A stretch of DNA of 9,012 nucleotides from an uncultured Selenomonadales bacterium (GTDB lineage: Bacteria; Bacillota; Negativicutes; Selenomonadales; Selenomonadaceae). The position numbers were made by a program, and so were the translations under genes. Positions 4,931-9,012 of this stretch are shown in pieces. The stretch covers positions 1-9,012 of the forward strand of contig CALFJE010000021.1 in assembly GCA_937877545.1 (NCBI GenBank). The letters are read 5' to 3'. Within the stretch, counting starts at the first letter, position 1. Each line of letters opens with the position of its first letter. The notes beneath the pieces were generated by a model. That model saw nothing but the letters and a program-made list of their open reading frames with translations. It was not told where the DNA came from and did no database searches.

Positions 4931-6955
4931 TTGACCTGTTCGCGGGCATAGGCGGAATTCGTCTGGGCTTTGAACGCGCCTTCGGGGACGACGCCGAGAC
5001 CGTTTTTGTCAGCGACATTGACAAGTACGCCCGCACCACCTATGCCGCCAATTTCCCGCTAAGCCCGCCGCTTGAGGACGACATCAAGCAAATCGCCGCC
5101 GAGGATATTCCCGCCTTCGACATCTGCCTTGCCGGTTTTCCATGCCAAGCCTTCAGCATAGCCGGGCACCGCGCAGGTTTCGGCGACGATTATCACGGGA
5201 ATTGCCGGGGTACGCTTTTTCTGGACGTGGTGAGGATTTGCGAACATCATAAGCCCAAAGTTATTTTCTGCGAGAACGTCAAGGGGCTACTTAATCACGA
5301 TAAAGGGCGCACGTTCAAGATAATCTGCGCGGCTTTTGAGCAAATCGGCTATAAAGTTTTTCATAAAGTCTTGAACAGCCGAGACTTCGGTCTGGCGCAG
5401 AATCGCGAGCGGATTTATATCGTCTGCTTCCGAAAGGACATCGACGCCGCAAATTTCACCTTCCCCGCCCCGAACGACGAGCACTTTTCAATCCGCGACA
5501 TCCTTGACTATGCGCCGATACCCGCCAAATATTATTTGAGCGACGTGTACCTTGAGACGCTCCGTAAGCACAGGGCGCGGCACGAGGCGGCAGGTAACGG
5601 CTTCGGCTACGAGGTTAAGGCTTTGGACGGCGTAAGCAATGCTCTGGTCTGCGGCGGCATGGGGCGCGAAAAAAATTTAATCGTCGACGCCCGCGAACAC
5701 TCCACAATCCCGACGACCAAGATTAAGGGCGCGATTAACGCCGAGAATATCCGCAAGCTCACGCCCCGCGAATGGGCAAGACTTCAAGGCTTCCCTGACG
5801 ACTTTGATATTGACGGCATGCCCGATACGCAACTTTATAAGCAATTCGGCAACACGGTTTCGATTGACACGGTGGCGGCGATTGCGCACGAGATAAGGAG
5901 GGTGCTGGAACCTATGCGCGGCAATAAGGGCGAATGGAGCGAACTTTACGCGTTGCTGAGACTGCTTGCCGACGGGAGGATTAAAGCCGACGATAAGGAC
6001 GCGGATTGTTGGTTTCCCGTCCTGCAAATCCTGCGCGAGGACGACGCGGGCTTTAAGGTCGAATTTCAACGCGGCGATAAAGATTCGGTCGAGCTGTATC
6101 TCAACGGCGATTTGGTGCGCAGTATCAAAACCGCCGAGCTTGCGGCTATGGCGGATAAAATTCTGGGCGGCATAAACGGCGGCGGCAACGCGGCTTTTGA
6201 AATCGACGGCGCGGCTGAGATTATGCGGACGCTTGAGCTTAAAAAAATTAAATCGCCCGCCAACAAGAAAGCCGACATCGAACTTAAAGTTCACGACCCC
6301 TTTACCAACTTTGACAGGATTTGTTGCTACTCGATTAAATCCGACCTCGGCAACCCGCCGACTCTGCTTAACGCCTCGCAGGCTACGAATTTCCGCTTTA
6401 AAGTCTTCGGTGTCGACGACGCGCTTGCCGAACGAATCAATAACATCGACACGCGCACGAAGATTCAAGACCGTTTGGCACAGATTGAGCGGCTCGAATT
6501 CGATTCGGTTGTCAACAAGACTTTTGCGGACAATCTGCGTTTCGTCGATACGAACATGGAACGGATTTTGGGCGAGGCGGTCAAGATTTACTATCGGGAA
6601 AACGTTTCTGCCTGCGCGGAGCTGACGACTTTGCTGGAGGAGCGCGACCCGTTGAAATTCGGCGTCCCGAATCTCTATCGCCACAAGCTGAAGAAATTCC
6701 TCTGCGCGGTTGCCCTGGGGCTGAAGCCTGCCAAAGTTTGGAACGGTATCGACGAGGCGAACGGCGGCTATCTCATCGTCAAGGACGACGGCGCGATTAC
6801 GGCTTATCATCTTTACAATCGCGACGCCTTCGAGACCTACCTCCTCAACAACACGCGCCTTGAGACGCCGAGCACTAATCGTCACAAATTCGCAACAATT
6901 CAATCTGGGGGGGCAGAAGTTCATCGACCTCAACCTGCAGATACGTTTCAAGTAA
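4918..6955 (+). CDS. DNA (cytosine-5-)-methyltransferase continuing in frame into a HpaII-type restriction endonuclease (frameshifted near its 3' end)
   Basis: Residues 1-332 are a complete cytosine-5 methyltransferase, which would protect host DNA by methylating the restriction site. Motif I is DLFAGIGG at 6-13, motif IV FPCQ at 74-77 with catalytic C76, motif VI ENV at 119-121, motif VIII QNRERIYIV at 161-169, motif IX LTPREWARLQGFPDDF at 281-296 and motif X FGNTVS at 310-315. The target recognition domain lies at roughly 205-275. There is no stop at the usual end (about residue 331), and the frame runs on into the endonuclease. The start is GTG at 4918, with GGAGGG 6 nt upstream, inside vsr. 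The last exact in-frame codons end at a G7 run (6907-6913). Reading past it unchanged gives a nonsense tail to 7296. With one G fewer the protein ends at the TAA at 6953-6955 (678 residues), just before a terminator. Confidence 0.9.
5914..6955 (+). CDS. HpaII-family type II restriction endonuclease (CCGG), domain or separately started product, frameshifted
   Basis: From the internal ATG (codon 333 of the fused frame) the sequence begins MRGNKGEWSELYALLRLLAD, the typical HpaII-family N-terminus. ADIELKVHDPF, then YSIKSDLGNPPTLLNAS and a TNFRF segment, are also typical and probably hold the nuclease centre (D and SIKS lysine). This reading of the centre is from family resemblance, not proof. 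AAGGAGG (5895-5901) lies 12 nt before the ATG, longer than the 6-9 nt seen elsewhere here, so a separate endonuclease could be made from it. Corrected for the G7 run, the protein would be 346 residues with the ending FIDLNLQIRFK, close to the roughly 358 residues of R.HpaII. As written, the last 14 residues (from the G7 run on) are out of frame. Together with the methyltransferase it would restrict unmethylated CCGG. Confidence 0.85.
6907..6913 (+). repeat. G7 homopolymer at the frame break of the endonuclease
   Basis: Seven G follow CAATCT. With G7 the frame reads ...QSGGAEVHRPQ and runs through the terminator. With G6 it reads ...QSGGQKFIDLNLQIRFK and stops at 6953-6955. The run is therefore either a sequencing/assembly error, an inactivating mutation, or a slippage (phase-variation) site. 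Confidence 0.85.
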
Positions 6956-6992
6956 AAAAAGTCCCCGCGCAGATTTACGCAGGGGATTTTTT
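6954..6992. terminator. Rho-independent terminator of the restriction operon
   Basis: TCCCC (6962-6966) pairs with GGGGA (6982-6986), extended inward by GCG/CGC (6967-6969 with 6978-6980, one bulged A). It is flanked by A7 (6954-6960) and T6 (6987-6992), which extend the stem. It follows the frame-corrected endonuclease stop by only a few bases, which is independent support for that stop. Confidence 0.9.
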
Positions 6993-6993
6993 A

Positions 6994-7035
6994 TTGCCGT
7001 CGACCGCGAACGGTGCGATAATGCCGGCGGGAGGG
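6994..7035 (+). promoter_or_regulatory. Candidate promoter and Shine-Dalgarno site of the HNH gene, with a CCGG site
   Basis: TTGCCG (6994-6999), a 17-nt spacer and GATAAT (7017-7022) repeat the layout of the vsr promoter, including the identical -35 hexamer. CCGG (7024-7027) lies one base after the -10. GGGAGGG (7029-7035) is 7 nt before GTG at 7043. The predicted transcript start (about 7029) would leave a leader of only about 14 nt, which lowers confidence. Confidence 0.55.
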
Positions 7036-7042
7036 ATTGATT

Positions 7043-7786
7043 GTGGCGCAGAGACTTTGGACACGCGAGGAGGCGATTATCGTCTTCAACTTGTATTGCA
7101 AAATCCCGTTTCGACAATCCTCCAAGAATCACCCGGAAGTTATCCGAATCGCAAATCTTATCGGGCGTTCGCCGAGTGCCGTCAACATGAAGATTGGCAA
7201 CTTCGGCAGTTTCGACGCGACGTTGCGGGAACGAGGCATTGTCGGCTTGACAAACGCGAGCAAATTGGACGCTCAAATTTGGGCGGAGTTCAATAATCGT
7301 TGGGACGAATTGGCTTTCGAGAGCGAACGCCTTATCACCGCGTTGCAAGGGGAAGTTCATCTGCCCGTCGGTCGCGAGGAGTTTGCTACTGCTTGCCGCC
7401 GTGTGAATCAAAATTTCTTCAGGCAAGCCGTGCTAGCCGCTTACAATAACGCCTGTTGCATGACGGGGCTGAGCAATGCGGAGCTGTTGGTTGCCGGTCA
7501 CATCAAGCCGTGGGCTGTCAGCACCGCCGCCGAGAAAACCAATCCCGCCAACGGGCTTTGTCTGAACGCGTTGCACGACAAAGCTTTTGACAGGGGTTTT
7601 ATTACGGTCACGCCCGATTATAAAATTCACGTGTCGGCGGACATATCAGATACTTGCGACGGCATGACGGTCGAAAAATTTTTCGCCGCTTGCAACGGAA
7701 AAACGATTGCTTTGCCTGAAAAGTTCGCGCCGCATAAGGAATTTTTGACGTATCATAACGACGTTGTCTTTGAACATTGGCGGTAG
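7043..7786 (+). CDS. HNH endonuclease family protein (HNH_2-like)
   Basis: The protein probably cuts DNA, but its target is unknown. The C-terminal half has the family pattern CCMTGLSNAELLVAGHIKPW, then NPANGLCLNALHD and FDRGFIT. Key residues in the 247-residue form are H153 (AGHIKPW), N170 (ANGL) and H178/D179 (LHD). The N-terminal 110 residues start with LWTREEAIIVFNLYCKIPF and contain a helical IANLIGRSPSAVNMKIGNF segment, found N-terminal to the HNH domain in a widespread family and possibly DNA-binding. GTG at 7043 is preferred because GGGAGGG is 7 nt upstream; TTG at 7037 is only 1 nt from it. The gene follows the restriction operon after a terminator and ends 3 bp from the convergent radical SAM gene. 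It could be a second restriction nuclease of the island or a stand-alone defence gene. Confidence 0.85.
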   Translation: MAQRLWTREEAIIVFNLYCKIPFRQSSKNHPEVIRIANLIGRSPSAVNMKIGNFGSFDATLRERGIVGLTNASKLDAQIWAEFNNRWDELAFESERLITALQGEVHLPVGREEFATACRRVNQNFFRQAVLAAYNNACCMTGLSNAELLVAGHIKPWAVSTAAEKTNPANGLCLNALHDKAFDRGFITVTPDYKIHVSADISDTCDGMTVEKFFAACNGKTIALPEKFAPHKEFLTYHNDVVFEHWR

Positions 7787-7789
7787 CCG

Positions 7790-8770
7790 TTAATTGAAAT
7801 TACACCAGGGCTCGCCGCTCATGAAGTCGCCGCCTGAGTAGCACGCCGCCCGCGCCCGACACCCGCCGCACTTTTGCTTATAGCGACATGCGCCGCAATT
7901 CCCGCCGTAGTCAAGCGTCCGTAGCGTCTTCAAGATTTTGTTCGACCGCCAAATCTCGTCGAAGGGTGTTTCGCGCACGTCGCCCAGCTCCATGTTCAGA
8001 TACGCGCAAGGCTGAACTTTGCCACGCGGGCTGATTATGCAGTAACTTAAACCCGCCAAGCATCCGCGCTTAAAACGGAGCTTTACGCCAAGTTGGTCGG
8101 CGATACGTAAAAATTGCGGGGCGCACGTCGGCTTGAGTTCGATTGAAACTTCGCGTTGCTTGAGCATGATTCGCGTTAAAACTTTCTCGTAACCCTCGGC
8201 GCGAAGAGATTCCTCCGCGATTGTAGCCGCCCGCCCCGTCGGTACCAGAAAGAAAAAATGATGCGCCTTGGCTCCAAGCTCGACCGCGAAGTCCGTCAAC
8301 GCCTCCAGCTCGTGTTGATTCCAATCCATAACCGTCGTGTGAATTTGGAAGGGCAAATCCGCCGCCAGACAATTCTTCATGCCGTTGACTGCGCCTTGCC
8401 ACGCGCCCGCGAACGATCGAAATTTATCGTGCTTGGCGGCATCAAGCGAATCAAGCGATATGCCCATGCCCTTTGCGCCCGCCGCTTTTAAGTCGCGAGC
8501 CATCTGCGCGGTTATCAGCGTGCCGTTCGTCCCGAAGACCGCGATTAACTTCAAATGCGTGGCGTGCTCCACCAGCTCCAAAATGTCGGGGCGCATTAGC
8601 GGTTCGCCGCCCGAAAATATCATTATCTTGAAACCTGCGCGGGCTATCTGATTCAACAGCTCCTTAGCCTCGGCGGTCGAAAGTTCCTCTTGCGCCTTAC
8701 AGCCGGCGTCGCGGTAGCAGTGGGCGCAGTACATGTTGCAAGCGTTGGTCGTGTTCCATGAAACTATCAA
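7790..8770 (-). CDS. ahbD: Radical SAM/SPASM protein of the AhbD/NirJ2 type (siroheme-dependent heme biosynthesis)
   Basis: AhbD converts iron-coproporphyrin III to heme by radical SAM chemistry in the route through siroheme; NirJ2 proteins are close relatives. From TTG at 8770 (326 residues) the protein starts MIVSWNTTNACNMYCAHCYR with CxxxCxxC at C11, C15 and C18 for the SAM-binding 4Fe-4S cluster. GGEP follows at 54-57. The middle has HTTVMDWN and FFLVPTGRA, as in this subfamily. The C-terminus has SPASM-type cysteines (GCLAGLSYC, PCAYL, CGACRYKQKCGGCRARAAC, PWC) for auxiliary clusters. GGGAGGG lies 7 nt before this TTG. Another TTG at 8821 would add 17 residues, but it lies in the U-tract of the upstream terminator. 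The family call is firm; the choice of AhbD over AhbC/NirJ1 or another SPASM enzyme is less so. Heme from it would supply the nrf cytochromes. Confidence 0.8.
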   Translation of the reverse strand: MIVSWNTTNACNMYCAHCYRDAGCKAQEELSTAEAKELLNQIARAGFKIMIFSGGEPLMRPDILELVEHATHLKLIAVFGTNGTLITAQMARDLKAAGAKGMGISLDSLDAAKHDKFRSFAGAWQGAVNGMKNCLAADLPFQIHTTVMDWNQHELEALTDFAVELGAKAHHFFFLVPTGRAATIAEESLRAEGYEKVLTRIMLKQREVSIELKPTCAPQFLRIADQLGVKLRFKRGCLAGLSYCIISPRGKVQPCAYLNMELGDVRETPFDEIWRSNKILKTLRTLDYGGNCGACRYKQKCGGCRARAACYSGGDFMSGEPWCNFN

Positions 8771-8819
8771 GTTAAATCCCTCCCGCGCAGGTATTCTGTT
8801 GCCGCTGCCTTTTTCCTGC

Positions 8820-8854
8820 AAAAAAATCCTCCCCGCTTTGGAGGAGGACTTTTT
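8820..8854 (-). terminator. Rho-independent terminator upstream of the radical SAM gene
   Basis: On the minus strand GGAGGA-complement arms (8827-8832 with 8843-8848) enclose a 10-nt loop and are followed by T7 (8826-8820). AAAAA (8821-8825) can pair with TTTTT (8850-8854), so it may act in both directions. It begins 17 bp after the stop of the minus-strand gene at 8872. Its 3' arm contains GGGGAGG, which could also serve as a Shine-Dalgarno site for the TTG at 8821. Confidence 0.8.
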
Positions 8855-8871
8855 CGTTTGCCGAGCGGATT

Positions 8872-9012
8872 TTAAAATTCGTCGAGCAGGAAGACGACTT
8901 TCAAGTCTTTAAGAAATTTCGTAACGTAATTTTCAATCAAGACGCGATTTGAATCGGGAACGCTGAGGACGGGGTTGCTGTTGAAGTTCGCCAGCGATTT
9001 AGCCTTGACGAC
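8872..9012 (-). CDS. C-terminal end of an unidentified protein (partial)
   Basis: The minus strand reads open from the window edge to a TAA at 8872-8874, giving 46 residues that end FLKDLKVVFLLDEF. Codon use resembles the neighbouring genes, and the stop is followed by a terminator hairpin in the same direction, which supports a real gene. The fragment contains NSNPVLSVPDSNR and then an amphipathic stretch; I do not recognise a family. It lies upstream of the radical SAM gene on the same strand but is separated from it by the terminator. Confidence 0.65.
   Translation of the reverse strand, partial: VVKAKSLANFNSNPVLSVPDSNRVLIENYVTKFLKDLKVVFLLDEF

Noticed and set aside
5677..6951. 424-codon open frame on the minus strand across the methyltransferase/endonuclease
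   Set aside because: It is antisense to conserved protein sequence, with low-complexity-like R/V/N-rich translation and no plausible start signal.
6914..7296. C-terminal extension of the methyltransferase-endonuclease frame beyond the G7 run
   Set aside because: It reads out of frame through the endonuclease end, a terminator and the HNH gene. The translation resembles nothing and is a frameshift product.
7770..7800. Possible terminator GGC-GGTA-GCC between the convergent genes
   Set aside because: The stem is only 3 bp with no T-run, so it is not a credible terminator.
1..9012. CRISPR array, tRNA, rRNA or insertion sequence
   Set aside because: I saw no regularly spaced repeats, tRNA-like cloverleaf, rRNA segment, transposase or terminal inverted repeats.

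Overview
The window reads as a chromosomal segment of an anaerobic, nitrite-ammonifying bacterium with a two-membrane or otherwise cytochrome c-competent envelope. A Negativicutes-type Firmicute (Selenomonas/Veillonella relatives) fits best. Reasons are the nrfHA operon with its own ccmEF, a CcmE of the cysteine (CxxxY) type, a NirJ2/AhbD-type radical SAM protein, strong GGAGG-like Shine-Dalgarno sites and many TTG/GTG starts. The taxonomy is inference; a deltaproteobacterium-like source is not excluded.

Left part (1-4420): the last codons of a chemoreceptor gene (+ strand) run into a bidirectional terminator shared with a four-gene minus-strand operon, transcribed ccmE > ccmF > nrfH > nrfA. 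All three junctions overlap (ATGA, ATGA, then an 8-nt overlap). NrfH (tetraheme quinol dehydrogenase) passes electrons to NrfA (pentaheme nitrite reductase, CxxCK active-site heme). CcmE and CcmF deliver and attach heme. The operon has an extended -10 promoter and a dyad centred about 41.5 bp upstream of the predicted transcript start.

Middle part (4420-7786): a restriction-modification island on the + strand. It has a Vsr-type mismatch endonuclease, a cytosine-5 DNA methyltransferase continuing in frame into a HpaII-type (CCGG) restriction endonuclease, a terminator, and an HNH endonuclease with its own promoter. Three CCGG sites, the expected target of the system, lie within 30 bp at the vsr promoter, and another lies just after the -10 of the HNH promoter. 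A run of seven G near the 3' end of the endonuclease puts the reading frame off by one. Removing one G restores a family-like C-terminus that stops directly before the terminator. The long open frame that runs on to 7296 is therefore an artefact of a frameshift, either real (possibly switchable) or a sequencing error.

Right part (7790-9012): a minus-strand radical SAM/SPASM gene of the AhbD/NirJ2 type (siroheme-dependent heme route), convergent with the HNH gene with 3 bp between them. Upstream are a terminator hairpin and the C-terminal 46 codons of an unidentified minus-strand gene. The restriction island thus sits between two heme/cytochrome loci.

There is no gene-free stretch over 300 bases. 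The largest gap, 4344-4489, is the divergent ccmE/vsr promoter region and is dense in regulatory structure.
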